NCBI RefSeq assembly: GCF_001552215.1
Contig: NZ_BCQT01000003.1
Span: 124,001-188,000, forward strand
Origin: Actinomadura macra NBRC 14102
GTDB taxonomy: Bacteria > Actinomycetota > Actinomycetes > Streptosporangiales > Streptosporangiaceae
Length of the DNA: 64,000 nt
Direction of reading: 5' to 3'
In this document: piece by piece, positions 16,766 through 25,251 of the stretch
Layout of the letters: every line of letters begins with the position of its first letter
Position numbering within the stretch: the stretch's first letter is position 1
Program-made: the position numbers and the translations under genes
Notes under the pieces: generated by a model
What the model saw: the letters and a program-made list of their open reading frames with translations, nothing else
What the model was told of the DNA's origin: nothing
Database searches by the model: none

Positions 16766-16852
16766 GCGTAATGTATGCCCTCTGGCGCTCACGGTGAACA
16801 AATTGGCCGAGGGGCCGACGGGAGAATTTACCTTGCGACGAGGAAGGCTGCT

Positions 16853-18166
16853 GTGCGCCACGACCCGCGGATGTCCCTCGACCCGCACGCCCCGCCGCCG
16901 CGTCTGGACGCCGGCCTTCCCGTCCTGCTGCTGCGCACGAACCACAATTCCTTTCACCACGGCACGCTCGGCGCCATCAGGACCCTCGGACGCGCCGGGG
17001 TGCCGGTGCACGCCATCCTCGAAGGGCCCGCGAACCCCTCGTCCAGATCCCGCTATCTGCACAGCGGGCATCCCTGGGCGCCGCCGGCCGACCGTCCGTC
17101 CGCGCTGCTGAGCCACCTCCGGGTGATCGGCGAACGGGTCGGCGGGACGGCGCTGCTGCTCCCGATGGACGACGCGGGCGCGATCTTCGTCGCCGAGCAC
17201 GCCGACGCGCTGGCGCCCTCGTTCGTCTTCCCGTCCCAGGACCCGGGCGTCCCCCGCCTCGTCGCCGACAAGTCACGGCTCATCGCGGCCTGTGCCGGGT
17301 ACGGCCTGCCCTGTCCGGAGAGCCGCACCCCCGCGAGCCGGGCCGAGGCCGACGACGCCGTCCGCGCGCTCGGCCTGCCACTGATCGCCAAGTGGGCGCG
17401 TCCGTGGAGGCTCGCGCCCGGGTACCGCAGCACGACGCTCGTCCACACCCGCGAGCAGGCGCACCGGCTCCTCGACGCCGCCCGGGAGGACGACCACGAA
17501 CCCGGCGGCGGCGCGGGGCCGCTGATCCTCCAGCGGCGCATCCCGCCGAGCGGCGGCGACTGGTTCTTCCAGGGCTACTTCGACGCCGTGCTCGACTGCC
17601 TCTACGGCGGGACGGGGCGCAAGCACCTCGCGCACCCGCCCCAGGCCGGACACACCGTCGCCGGTGAGTGGGTCGACAACCCCGAACTGTCCGAACTCGC
17701 GACGCGCGCCGTCCGGCTGCTCGGCTGCCGCGGGCTCGTCGACCTGGACTTTCGTCGCGACGACCGCACCGGCGTCTACCACCTCCTCGACTTCAACCCG
17801 CGGGTCGGGGCGCAGTTCCGGCTCTTCGCCGACCGGCAGGGCCTCGACCTCGTCCGTGTCCTGCATCTCGACCAGTCGGGCCGCCGCGTCCCGCGCGCGC
17901 GCCCGGCGTTCGGCCGCCACCTGCTCGTCGAGAACCACTACCTCCAGCAATCGATCGGACGGCCGCTGCGCGCCGGGTCTCTGCGCCCGCTGCGCCGTGC
18001 CGACGAACTGGCCTGGTACGCCGGCGACGACCTGCCGCCCTTCCTCGCGATGGGCGGGCAGAGCGTGCTGCGCGCGGCCCGCCGGGTCCGCGCCGTCCTG
18101 CACGGCGGGCGCCGCGGCGAGCGGCTCCACCACACGCACGACACACACACGGGGGAACGAGAATGA
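16853..18166 (+). CDS. ATP-grasp domain ligase
   Basis: 437 residues from GTG 16853, chosen for AGGAAGG six bases upstream; ATG 16871 is the alternative. The fold runs as a pre-ATP-grasp N-domain (VLLLRTNHNSFHHGTLGAIR), then ADKSRLIAACAGYGLPCPES, LPLIAKWARPW with the ATP-binding Lys, ILQRRIPPSGGDWFF, and VDLDFRRDD followed by LLDFNPRVGAQF with the Mg-binding Asp/Asn. It should join a carboxylate to an amine or thiol at the cost of ATP. It overlaps the next gene (ATGA), so the pair act together, probably adding or making an amino-acid-like substituent (inference). Confidence 0.9.
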   Translation: MRHDPRMSLDPHAPPPRLDAGLPVLLLRTNHNSFHHGTLGAIRTLGRAGVPVHAILEGPANPSSRSRYLHSGHPWAPPADRPSALLSHLRVIGERVGGTALLLPMDDAGAIFVAEHADALAPSFVFPSQDPGVPRLVADKSRLIAACAGYGLPCPESRTPASRAEADDAVRALGLPLIAKWARPWRLAPGYRSTTLVHTREQAHRLLDAAREDDHEPGGGAGPLILQRRIPPSGGDWFFQGYFDAVLDCLYGGTGRKHLAHPPQAGHTVAGEWVDNPELSELATRAVRLLGCRGLVDLDFRRDDRTGVYHLLDFNPRVGAQFRLFADRQGLDLVRVLHLDQSGRRVPRARPAFGRHLLVENHYLQQSIGRPLRAGSLRPLRRADELAWYAGDDLPPFLAMGGQSVLRAARRVRAVLHGGRRGERLHHTHDTHTGERE

Positions 18167-19428
18167 ACGACTCGGCCAGCGACGTCGTGATCGTCGGCGC
18201 CGGGCCCTACGGTCTGTCGACCGCCGCCCACCTGCAGAATCTCGGGCTGGAGGTCAGGATCATCGGCACGCCGATGCGGTTCTGGAACGAGAACATGCCC
18301 GAGGGCATGTATCTGAAATCCGAGGCCTTCGCCTCCAACCTGGGCGCGCCGCAACCGGGCATGGCCTTCACCGACCGCCATCCCGACTGGCGGACGGGTC
18401 AGCCGATCCCGCTGGAGACGTTCGTGGCGTACGGCCGCTGGTTCGCGGCGGAGGCGGTCCCCGGCACCGAGCCCACCGACGTGGTGAGCGTCGAGCGCGG
18501 CGGACCGGCCGGGTACGTCGTCACGCTCGCGACGGGCGAGGCGATCGCGGCCCGCGCGGTCGTCATCGCCGTCGGGGTCGGCCCGTTCGCCCACATCCCG
18601 GATGAGCTGTCCGGGATGCCGTCATGGCTCGTCTCGCACAGCAGTTCGCACCGCGACCTCGGCCTGTTCGCGGGCCGGGACGTCGCCGTCGTGGGCGCCG
18701 GACAGTCCGCGCTGGAGACCGCGGTGCTGCTGGCCGACGCGGGCGCCCGCCCGCACCTGCTCGCCCGGCGCGAGGTCCTCGACTGGAACTCGGTGCCCGC
18801 CGAGCGCCGGTCGCCGCGGGCGAAGATCATCGGTGGACCGAGGTCCGGGCTGGGCACCGGCTACCGGACGTGGCTGTGGGCGGAGCGGCCCGGCCTCGTC
18901 CGCTTCGTCCCCTACGCCAAGCGGCAGCGGATCGTCCGCGAGACGCTCCCGCCCGCCGGGGCGTGGTGGCTGCGCGACCGGCTGGACGAGCGTGTCCAGG
19001 TGAGCACGGGTCGTCTCCTGGCGAAAGCGATCGAGCAGGACGACGGCGTCGCCGTCACGACGGTCGATCACACCGGGCGGCGGATCGTGACCGAGGTGGA
19101 GCACGTCATCGCCGCCACCGGGTTCGTGCCGGACATCCAGCGGCTCACGGTGCTCTCGCCCGAGATCCGGGTCCGGGTCGACACCCGGTCGAGCTCGCCG
19201 GTGCTCACCCGGGACTTCGAGTCCTCGCTGCCGGGACTGTACTTCGCGGGGCTCGCCGCCGCGGCCACGTTCGGGCCCGTGATGCGGTTCGTGCACGGCG
19301 CCGACTTCGCGGGCCGCCGGATCGCCCGCCACATCATCCGCAGGACGCCGCGTGCGGCGGCGCCCCCGCGGCGGGCACAGGCCGCCTTCGAGGCGAACCG
19401 CCCCCAGGGCGGCACGCCCCAGCGGTGA
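18163..19428 (+). CDS. FAD/NAD(P)-dependent oxidoreductase (flavoprotein monooxygenase-like)
   Basis: 421 residues from ATG 18163, coupled to the ATP-grasp gene by ATGA. The FAD-binding Rossmann motif is VVIVGAGPYGLSTAAHL, and a second nucleotide-binding motif is VAVVGAGQSALETAVLL (about residue 178). IAATGFVPD near residue 320 is the ATG motif of lysine/ornithine N-monooxygenases and related enzymes. The FAD site is followed by RFWNENMPEGMYLKSEAF, typical of this subgroup. It is probably an amine or ketone oxidising enzyme acting with the ligase on a polysaccharide substituent or a small molecule; the substrate is unknown. Confidence 0.88.
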   Translation: MNDSASDVVIVGAGPYGLSTAAHLQNLGLEVRIIGTPMRFWNENMPEGMYLKSEAFASNLGAPQPGMAFTDRHPDWRTGQPIPLETFVAYGRWFAAEAVPGTEPTDVVSVERGGPAGYVVTLATGEAIAARAVVIAVGVGPFAHIPDELSGMPSWLVSHSSSHRDLGLFAGRDVAVVGAGQSALETAVLLADAGARPHLLARREVLDWNSVPAERRSPRAKIIGGPRSGLGTGYRTWLWAERPGLVRFVPYAKRQRIVRETLPPAGAWWLRDRLDERVQVSTGRLLAKAIEQDDGVAVTTVDHTGRRIVTEVEHVIAATGFVPDIQRLTVLSPEIRVRVDTRSSSPVLTRDFESSLPGLYFAGLAAAATFGPVMRFVHGADFAGRRIARHIIRRTPRAAAPPRRAQAAFEANRPQGGTPQR

Positions 19429-19453
19429 ACGATCCTCCACCCGGCGGCGCCGG

Positions 19454-19747
19454 TCATCTCCAGGGCGGGCGCGAACGCCGGAGCGCGCGCTCGGCCCGCG
19501 CGCCGGCCATGATCCACTCCCAGCGGGAGTAGAGCGTCCAGGTCCATGACGAGTACCGCCGCCGGCCCGTCTCCATCGGGCCGGCGGACCCGTCTGTGCG
19601 GCCTGAACCGCCTGGACCGTCCAGTTTGTTCGGCTCGTCGAGGGGGGCGCCGGTGGGCCGGATGACGAAGCGGCGGGTGACCCGGGCCGGGGCCGGGCGG
19701 CGGCGCGCGGGCCTGAGCCTCGCGAGCGCGGACGGCGGGACGGGCAT
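19454..19747 (-). CDS. Small basic hypothetical protein
   Basis: 97 residues from ATG 19747, with AAGGAG about eight bases upstream and strong G/C at third codon positions, which supports coding. It is Arg/Pro-rich, with an aromatic segment RYSSWTWTLYSRWEWIMAG near the C-terminus. No signal peptide or recognised domain. It is convergent with the flavoprotein gene. Confidence 0.5.
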   Translation of the reverse strand: MPVPPSALARLRPARRRPAPARVTRRFVIRPTGAPLDEPNKLDGPGGSGRTDGSAGPMETGRRRYSSWTWTLYSRWEWIMAGARAERALRRSRPPWR

Positions 19748-20234
19748 CGGCGGGCTCCTTGAGAGACCTCACCGAATGTAGCGCATCGGATACCGTCCGC
19801 CATACTTCTCCCCGGTCTCCCGGTGAACGCCGGGAGAGCGATCTTTTCCCGGTCCTTGCCGAGCCTTGGCCCCGTCCTACTCCGCCCGGTGGACACGCGC
19901 CGACATCCCAGACATTTCCCGGTATCAAGTCCCGAAAATCGGGCGAAGGTTCTTCAATGGCTCGCGTAGTCATGAAAAGGCGCCGAAGTTGTGCCGCTCT
20001 TAATGGTCAGGTAAATGATCGGAAGGTCGCGTGTGTGGGGTGGCCGAAATGGAAAGCCCGGGGAGATCATCGTGGTGTTGCACTGCTCTGACATGCAGGT
20101 ATGTGGACTTCTTGAGAAGACACAGCCTCCGCGGGAACAATTAATCCGCGATTCTGTGCGATGCGGTGCTACCGTCGTGCCGACAGTTCGCCACCGAGCC
20201 AGGAACAGATCAACGCCACCAGGGGGATCCGGCA
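19748..20234. other. Intergenic region upstream of the chaplin-locus gene
   Basis: About 490 bases, lower in GC than its surroundings, with no supported gene. It should carry divergent promoters for the 19454-19747 gene and the 20235 gene. No sigma-factor consensus or riboswitch fold was recognised. Confidence 0.45.
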
Positions 20235-21143
20235 ATGGAGACCGTACCGACACACCGCGGGGCACTGCGCCCCCGGGATCGGTATGCGCTCCTGCCCGCC
20301 CTGACACGGTTGGTCGTCATCGCCGGGTTCGCGGCCGCGGGCTGGCTCGTCCTCTCCGCGCTGAACGACACCGCGTCCGCGGCGCCGCGCGGAGGTGCGG
20401 GGCGGACCGATCCGGCGTCGAGCGGACGTGGCGCGGCAGCCGTGGCCCCGCCCGACGCGCAGGGGCCCATCCACAAGGGCGGGCTGACCACGCTGCGCCA
20501 CCTCACCGGCGACGGGCGACGCCCGGCCGAGCATGTGGCGATGACCGTCGAGGGCGACATGCGCGCGCTCGGCAACGACCCGGTGACCTACATGAAGGCA
20601 CGCGGGCGTGAGGTCCTCGACGACAGGGACCGCGCCGTCGGAATCGTGCGGGACCTGGCGGCCACGGGTGTGCACCGCCTGCGCGTCCCGGCCGTCCGCA
20701 CGGGCGGGCCGATCGGCGGACTCGTCCCCGAGGCGGCCGGATCCCGGCCCCTGAAGGACGGTCTGCTCTCCCCGGCGCACTCGCCGGGGCTCGACGTGCC
20801 GCTCACCGCGGGGTCCGCCGGAAGCGCGGCCCGCGATTCGGGCGGCACCCGCGTGGCGCCGTCCTTCGCGGGCGCCGTCCGCCCGGGCGAAGCCGCCATC
20901 GACGGCCGCCGCCACTACCGCGGCGAGCACCACGCCCCCGCCTCACCCGGGCCCGTGCTGCCGTCGGGGCAGGACGACCCGCGCGGCGGGGCCCTGTCGG
21001 GCGGCCACCAGTTCGGCCCGATCGCCGACCTGCGCGCCGACCGCCACGCGGCCGTGCCGCCGGCCCCGGGTGCGGGGATGTTCCACCGCTCGGCGCTGGC
21101 CGACATGACCGCGCCCGACAGCCCGACGGTCGTCCCCGACTAG
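20235..21143 (+). CDS. Secreted or membrane-anchored low-complexity protein
   Basis: 302 residues from ATG 20235. One hydrophobic segment (LTRLVVIAGFAAAGWLVLSAL, residues about 22-42) followed by NDTASAAPRG, which could be a cleavage site. The remainder is Gly/Ala/Pro/Arg/His-rich without repeats I can define, and has no LPXTG-type sorting signal. It lies directly upstream of the chaplin-domain gene in the same direction, so a cell-surface or aerial-hypha role is plausible but not shown. Confidence 0.7.
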   Translation: METVPTHRGALRPRDRYALLPALTRLVVIAGFAAAGWLVLSALNDTASAAPRGGAGRTDPASSGRGAAAVAPPDAQGPIHKGGLTTLRHLTGDGRRPAEHVAMTVEGDMRALGNDPVTYMKARGREVLDDRDRAVGIVRDLAATGVHRLRVPAVRTGGPIGGLVPEAAGSRPLKDGLLSPAHSPGLDVPLTAGSAGSAARDSGGTRVAPSFAGAVRPGEAAIDGRRHYRGEHHAPASPGPVLPSGQDDPRGGALSGGHQFGPIADLRADRHAAVPPAPGAGMFHRSALADMTAPDSPTVVPD

Positions 21144-21437
21144 GAGGCCGACCCGCGGCCGGACGCTCCATGTCTGGAGTGGCCGCGCCCCGGACCCTCG
21201 GGACCTGGCCGGACCTTCGCCGTCCGAGAGCCGCCGCCCCAGCCGACCGGGCCCGTTCACGGGTCCGTCCACCGGGCCCGGCCATCGGCCGCCGGACGTC
21301 CCGCCCCACGAACCTTCCTGAACCGCAACGGCTTCGTCATGCCGCTGCGCCGCCGCGCTCGCCCGGACGGGCACCCGCGCGGCGATTTCAACCACCGATT
21401 CACCCGAATCGCCGAGAAGAAGAACAGGAGTACCAGC
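21144..21437. promoter_or_regulatory. Leader region of the chaplin-domain gene
   Basis: Nearly 300 bases between two co-directional genes. The end holds a good Shine-Dalgarno sequence (ACAGGAGTACCAGC before ATG 21438). An upstream in-frame extension of the chaplin gene to 21339 adds 33 basic residues before a clear signal peptide, and is rejected. No specific promoter consensus seen. Confidence 0.4.
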
Positions 21438-22847
21438 ATGCGAATCTGGTCCAAGAACACCAGCCGAGCCGCCCTCGTGGCCGCGGCCTCGGTCACCCTG
21501 GGAGCAGGAGGTCTGGCGGGCCTCGCGCCCGCCGCCTCCGCGGACGGGGGCATGCAGACGTCCGGCAACTTCAGCATCCTGGGCGGCAACCAGGTGTACG
21601 CGCCGATCTCCATCCCGGTCGAGGTGAGCGGCAACGCCATCGCCGTCCTCGGGCTGGCGCAGGCGAGCTCGCACGGCGGCGCGTCCGTCAAGAACCACCG
21701 TCACGGCGGCGGCGGTGGCGGTGGTGGCGGCGGAATGAAAACCTCGGGGATGTTCTCGATCGGTGGCGGCAACCAGATCTACCTGCCGATCTCCGTGCCC
21801 ATCGACATCTGCGGCAACGCCGTCGCCGTCCTGGGGCTCGCCAAGGCCCAGTGCAAGGGCGGCGCGTCGGTCGTCAACGACGGCCACCACGGTGGCCACC
21901 ACGGCGGCTGGCGTGAGAGCGGCACCGGCACGGGCGCGGCGAACGGCTACCGCGGCTCCCGCGCCACAGGTGATCAGCGCACCGCCACAGGTGATCAGCG
22001 TGCCACCGTGGGTGCTCCGCGCGGCTCCGGTGCCGCGAGCCACCAGCGCGGCGCCGGCGTCCCGAGCGATCAGCGCGGCTCCGGCATCGCGGGCGTTCAG
22101 CCCGGCGCCGGCTTCCCCAGCGATCAGCCCAGCTCCGGCTTCACGAGTGACCAGCCCGGCTCCGGCCTTGCGGATGATCAGCGCGGCTCCGGCATCGTGG
22201 GCGACAAGCGCGAGTCCGCGGCCCGGGGCGGCGACGGCTGGGGCGGCGACCACGGGGGAGGCGGTGGGATGCAGACGTCCGGGAACTTCAGCATCCTCGG
22301 CGGCAACCAGATCTACGCGCCCATCTCCGCGCCGATCAACGTCTGCGGCAACTCCGTCGCGGTCCTCGGAATCGCCAACTCCTGGTGCAAGGGCGGCGCC
22401 CACGTCTCCAACAAGCGCGGCGGCGGCGACGGGATGCAGACGTCCGGGAACTTCAGCATCCTCGGCGGCAACCAGATCTACGCGCCCATCTCCGCGCCGA
22501 TCAACGTCTGCGGCAACGCCGTCGCGGTCCTCGGCGTCAGCCAGGCCTGGTGCAAGGGCGGCGCGACCGTGACCAACGGCGGGGACAAGCCCCTGCCGCC
22601 CACGCTGCGCACGCCGCCGAAGGTCAAGAAGCCGCACAAGCCCCGCAAGAACCGTCCCGGAGCCGGGCACCACAAGCTGCCGTCCACCAAGCGAGTGGCC
22701 GCACCCCGGCCCGCGGCCCAGCCCGGCCGCCCGTCCATCCTGCGCGACCTGATGCGCAGCACGCCCGTCAAGGCGCCCGGACTCGTGCAGACGAGCCTTC
22801 AGAAGGAGTCGCCGGTGACCCTCGGGACCCCGCTGCTCGGCGGCTGA
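21438..22847 (+). CDS. Multi-domain chaplin-like surface protein (four chaplin repeats)
   Basis: 469 residues with a signal peptide ending near AASADGG (residue 36). Four chaplin-like domains follow: one at about residue 38, one near 100, and two near 278 and 333. Each reads like SGNFSILGGNQ, then Y.PIS.P, CGNAVAVLG and CKGG. Domains 2-4 keep the paired cysteines (CGN...CKGG); domain 1 has SGN and SSHGG instead. Between domains 2 and 3 is a linker of about ten-residue units (SDQRGSGI and variants). The C-terminal 90 residues are basic, Pro-rich and lack LPXTG. Canonical chaplins are short amyloid-forming coat proteins with one or two domains, so four in one chain is unusual. Probably a hydrophobic surface coat protein. 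Confidence 0.9.
   Translation: MRIWSKNTSRAALVAAASVTLGAGGLAGLAPAASADGGMQTSGNFSILGGNQVYAPISIPVEVSGNAIAVLGLAQASSHGGASVKNHRHGGGGGGGGGGMKTSGMFSIGGGNQIYLPISVPIDICGNAVAVLGLAKAQCKGGASVVNDGHHGGHHGGWRESGTGTGAANGYRGSRATGDQRTATGDQRATVGAPRGSGAASHQRGAGVPSDQRGSGIAGVQPGAGFPSDQPSSGFTSDQPGSGLADDQRGSGIVGDKRESAARGGDGWGGDHGGGGGMQTSGNFSILGGNQIYAPISAPINVCGNSVAVLGIANSWCKGGAHVSNKRGGGDGMQTSGNFSILGGNQIYAPISAPINVCGNAVAVLGVSQAWCKGGATVTNGGDKPLPPTLRTPPKVKKPHKPRKNRPGAGHHKLPSTKRVAAPRPAAQPGRPSILRDLMRSTPVKAPGLVQTSLQKESPVTLGTPLLGG
22266..22517 (+). repeat. Exact 87-base direct repeat in chaplin domains 3 and 4
   Basis: Positions 22266-22352 and 22431-22517 are identical over 87 bases, 165 bases (55 codons) apart, from GGGATGCAGACGTCC to GTCTGCGGCAAC. 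Identity at silent positions indicates recent duplication or gene conversion between the two domains. Confidence 0.9.
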
Positions 22848-23004
22848 CCCGGTCTCGGACGACCCGGCACGGACGGACGGCCCGGAGCCGGGCGACCGGC
22901 GCACCGCGGAGCGCCGGCGAACAGGCCCGAAGGCCGACACCGTCCGCCGGATACCCCGGCCGCCGACGCGGCCGGACGTAAGACGATCGACGACGGTCGA
23001 GGTG

Positions 23005-23032
23005 AAGGGGGCGGCAGACGTGCCGCCCCCTT
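23005..23032 (+). terminator. Strong hairpin between chaplin and sortase genes
   Basis: A perfect 12-base stem (AAGGGGGCGGCA / TGCCGCCCCCTT) with a 4-base loop, followed by TCCC. It lies about 160 bases after the chaplin stop and only 35 bases before the sortase ATG, so it could terminate the upstream transcript or attenuate the sortase gene. Confidence 0.75.
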
Positions 23033-23067
23033 TCCCGTGACCGGACCAGAGCGATGGAGGCCAGACG

Positions 23068-23646
23068 ATGCTCGACCGCATGTCTCGCCCGGCGGCGACC
23101 CTCGCCACCGGTTTCCTCACCACCGGGCTTCTCACCACCGGGATGCTCGCCGGCGGGTTCCTCACCGACGCGCTCGCGCCACCGGCGCACGCCGCACCCG
23201 CCGGTGCGCGCCGCGGCGCGGTGATCGCCAAAATCGGCATCAGGAGGATCGGTTTGAAGGCGCGCGTGCTGCACGGCATCGCGCCGGAGATGCTCCAGAA
23301 GGGTGCCGGGCACTACCCCGGAACGGCCTATCCAGGACGGGAGGGCAACGTGGTCCTGCTAGGGCACCGCACGACCTACCTGGCGCCGTTCGGGCGGATC
23401 AACGAACTGCGGCGCGGGGATCCGATCGTCCTCAGCGTGGGCCGCACGTCGTACGTCTACAAGGTGCGGGGCAAGCGCATCATCATGCCGACGGACCGGC
23501 GGGCCCTGGAGGCGGTCCCGTTCAAGCGGGGCAGCGTGGCGAACGGGAAGTACGTCACCCTCATCACCTGCCACCCGAAGGGATCGGACCGGCGGCGCCT
23601 GGTCGTCGTGGGGGCGTTCCATCACACGTCCGGGCGGGGGCGCTGA
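23068..23646 (+). CDS. Class E sortase
   Basis: 192 residues with GGAGG seven bases before ATG 23068. Signal/anchor in residues about 8-42. The sortase fold has His100 in LLGHRTTYLAPF, Cys168 in TLITCHPKGS, and the Arg cluster 175-177 (DRRRLVV); HPxGS after the Cys is the class E pattern. Class E enzymes anchor proteins carrying LAXTG-type signals, including long chaplins in Streptomyces. Neither the chaplin-like protein nor the 20235 gene product here shows such a signal, so its substrate is elsewhere or non-canonical. Confidence 0.93.
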   Translation: MLDRMSRPAATLATGFLTTGLLTTGMLAGGFLTDALAPPAHAAPAGARRGAVIAKIGIRRIGLKARVLHGIAPEMLQKGAGHYPGTAYPGREGNVVLLGHRTTYLAPFGRINELRRGDPIVLSVGRTSYVYKVRGKRIIMPTDRRALEAVPFKRGSVANGKYVTLITCHPKGSDRRRLVVVGAFHHTSGRGR

Positions 23647-23687
23647 CGCGCGACCGCTGACGCGCGACCGCTGAGGCGGCGCCGGTG

Positions 23688-24101
23688 TCACAGCCGCGCC
23701 GCCACGGCGGAATGGCAGTTCACCATCAGCTCGATGTTGCGGGTGTGGGCCAGTGCTGCGCCGCCGTCGCGATCGAGGGTGGCGGCCAGGACGGACCCGA
23801 CGGCGCCGGCCAGCAGCCCGCGGATCTCCTCGGGCCGCAGGCCCGCCGGCTCCCAGGACCGCAGCGTGGCGTCCCCGGCGACGATGACGTGGCGGACGCC
23901 GGCCAGCAGCAGCGCCAGCTCACCGCGCCGCGCCAGCCCGGCGGCCCCGCCGGGCCCGGCCTCGGTGATCACCGTGCCGAGACGCCGGGCCACGCCGTGC
24001 AGCGCGAGCAGCGCGGGACGCTCGTGCGGGGCGACCCGGAAGAGCGCCGGGCAGCCCTCCTCCTGCCACCGGCCGTATCCCCCGAAAGAATGGCTGTCCA
24101 C
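23688..24101 (-). CDS. Hypothetical protein, about 137 residues
   Basis: A GTG at 24101 opens a frame with strong third-position G/C, so it is coding. The product is soluble and helix-rich, with short hydrophobic stretches (LALLLAGVRHVIVAGDA, IRGLLAGAVGSVLAATLD). No domain recognised. It is convergent with the sortase gene and lies downstream of the metalloprotease gene on the same strand, with about 97 bases between. Confidence 0.65.
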   Translation of the reverse strand: MDSHSFGGYGRWQEEGCPALFRVAPHERPALLALHGVARRLGTVITEAGPGGAAGLARRGELALLLAGVRHVIVAGDATLRSWEPAGLRPEEIRGLLAGAVGSVLAATLDRDGGAALAHTRNIELMVNCHSAVAARL

Positions 24102-24198
24102 GATGCGACACTAGGGTCGTGGTGCGGCGCAGATGTGCGGGACACTCCATGCTGCCGGTCTTTTTACTTTGCCGCCCGAAGGGCACTGATAATACTGA

Positions 24199-25251
24199 TC
24201 AGCGTCCCCCATAAAGGGCGATCAATCCGTCATAGTCGCCTTTTCCGAGTGTGGCGAGGCCGCTGTCGCAGGAGCGCACGAACGGTGCCATGGTGAGCCC
24301 GGCGTGCTCGGGGCCCTCGACGTGCGACAGGCCGAGCACATGGCCCGACTCGTGGGTCGCGACGGCCGTGGTGTCGTAGCTGCCCACCGGACACGATCCG
24401 CTCGCGCCGTCTGCGGCGTTCGTACCGTTCTCGGAGGTCGCGCCGGGCCACCAGCTCTTGCCGTGAGCCTGGAGCGCCATGTCGGTCTCGAGCATCCTGC
24501 CACCCCCGAACCACAGGCAGGTCGCCGCCAGGACCTCGGGCTCCGCCTCCCGCATGGCCAGCCAGCCGAAGGTGTTCATCCGGTCCCGCGGGCCGCAGCC
24601 CGCCTGGGCGGTGACGTTCGGGGTCTTGTCCGTCTGCGCCGCGTTTCGCGCGTGCACGTTCGGTGCCGGCGAGTACCGGCGGTCGGACGTGCAGTCGGTG
24701 CGGGCGTTGACGATGTTCGAGATGCCCGTGCTGATGCCCGTGATCGGCTGTTCGCCCGGTCCGGGACTGTAGTGCCATTGGATGGTGCCGCCCTTCGGCC
24801 ACGTCCCCGGCTCCGCCCGGTACGCTCCGTCCTCGCAGGGGTTGAGCGGCGCGCGTGAGCCGCGCGGCCTGCCCTGCGGCACCCGGGCGCCGCGCGTCCC
24901 GATGGTGATCTCGCCGGCGCGGGAGTCCACCCGGACGCGCAGCTCGGCCGCCCCGTCGGTGCGCAGTTCGTGCGCGGCGACCGATGTGCCGTCCGTGGGC
25001 ACGACCACGGCGAGCCCGTTCGCTCCGCGTACCGTCCGGCCTCGCAGGTCGCACCGAGCGAGCTTGATCTTCTGCGGCATCGCGCGGGCCGTGAGGGTTC
25101 CCTCGGGTTTGCACCAGGCGGGCGGTTGCCGGTGTGCGCCGCCGGGCGAGGCCATGGCGGCGGACGTGAGAGGGGCGGTGAGCGAGAGGACGGCGGCGGC
25201 CGCGACCGCGCCGTTCCGGTGCCACCGCCGCACGGGCGGGAAATCGTCCAT
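24199..25251 (-). CDS. Secreted zinc metalloprotease, matrixin-like
   Basis: 350 residues from ATG 25251, with GGAG eight bases upstream; a longer frame to 25305 would only add residues before the signal peptide. The signal peptide ends near TSAAMASPGG. The zinc site is THESGHVLGLSH: His300, Glu301, His304 and His310 (HExxHxxGxxH), followed about 11 residues on by TMAPF, the Met-turn. It is a metzincin, M10-like and probably secreted. The region before the catalytic domain (about residues 40-150) has two cysteines and may act as a prodomain. Confidence 0.9.
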   Translation of the reverse strand: MDDFPPVRRWHRNGAVAAAAVLSLTAPLTSAAMASPGGAHRQPPAWCKPEGTLTARAMPQKIKLARCDLRGRTVRGANGLAVVVPTDGTSVAAHELRTDGAAELRVRVDSRAGEITIGTRGARVPQGRPRGSRAPLNPCEDGAYRAEPGTWPKGGTIQWHYSPGPGEQPITGISTGISNIVNARTDCTSDRRYSPAPNVHARNAAQTDKTPNVTAQAGCGPRDRMNTFGWLAMREAEPEVLAATCLWFGGGRMLETDMALQAHGKSWWPGATSENGTNAADGASGSCPVGSYDTTAVATHESGHVLGLSHVEGPEHAGLTMAPFVRSCDSGLATLGKGDYDGLIALYGGR

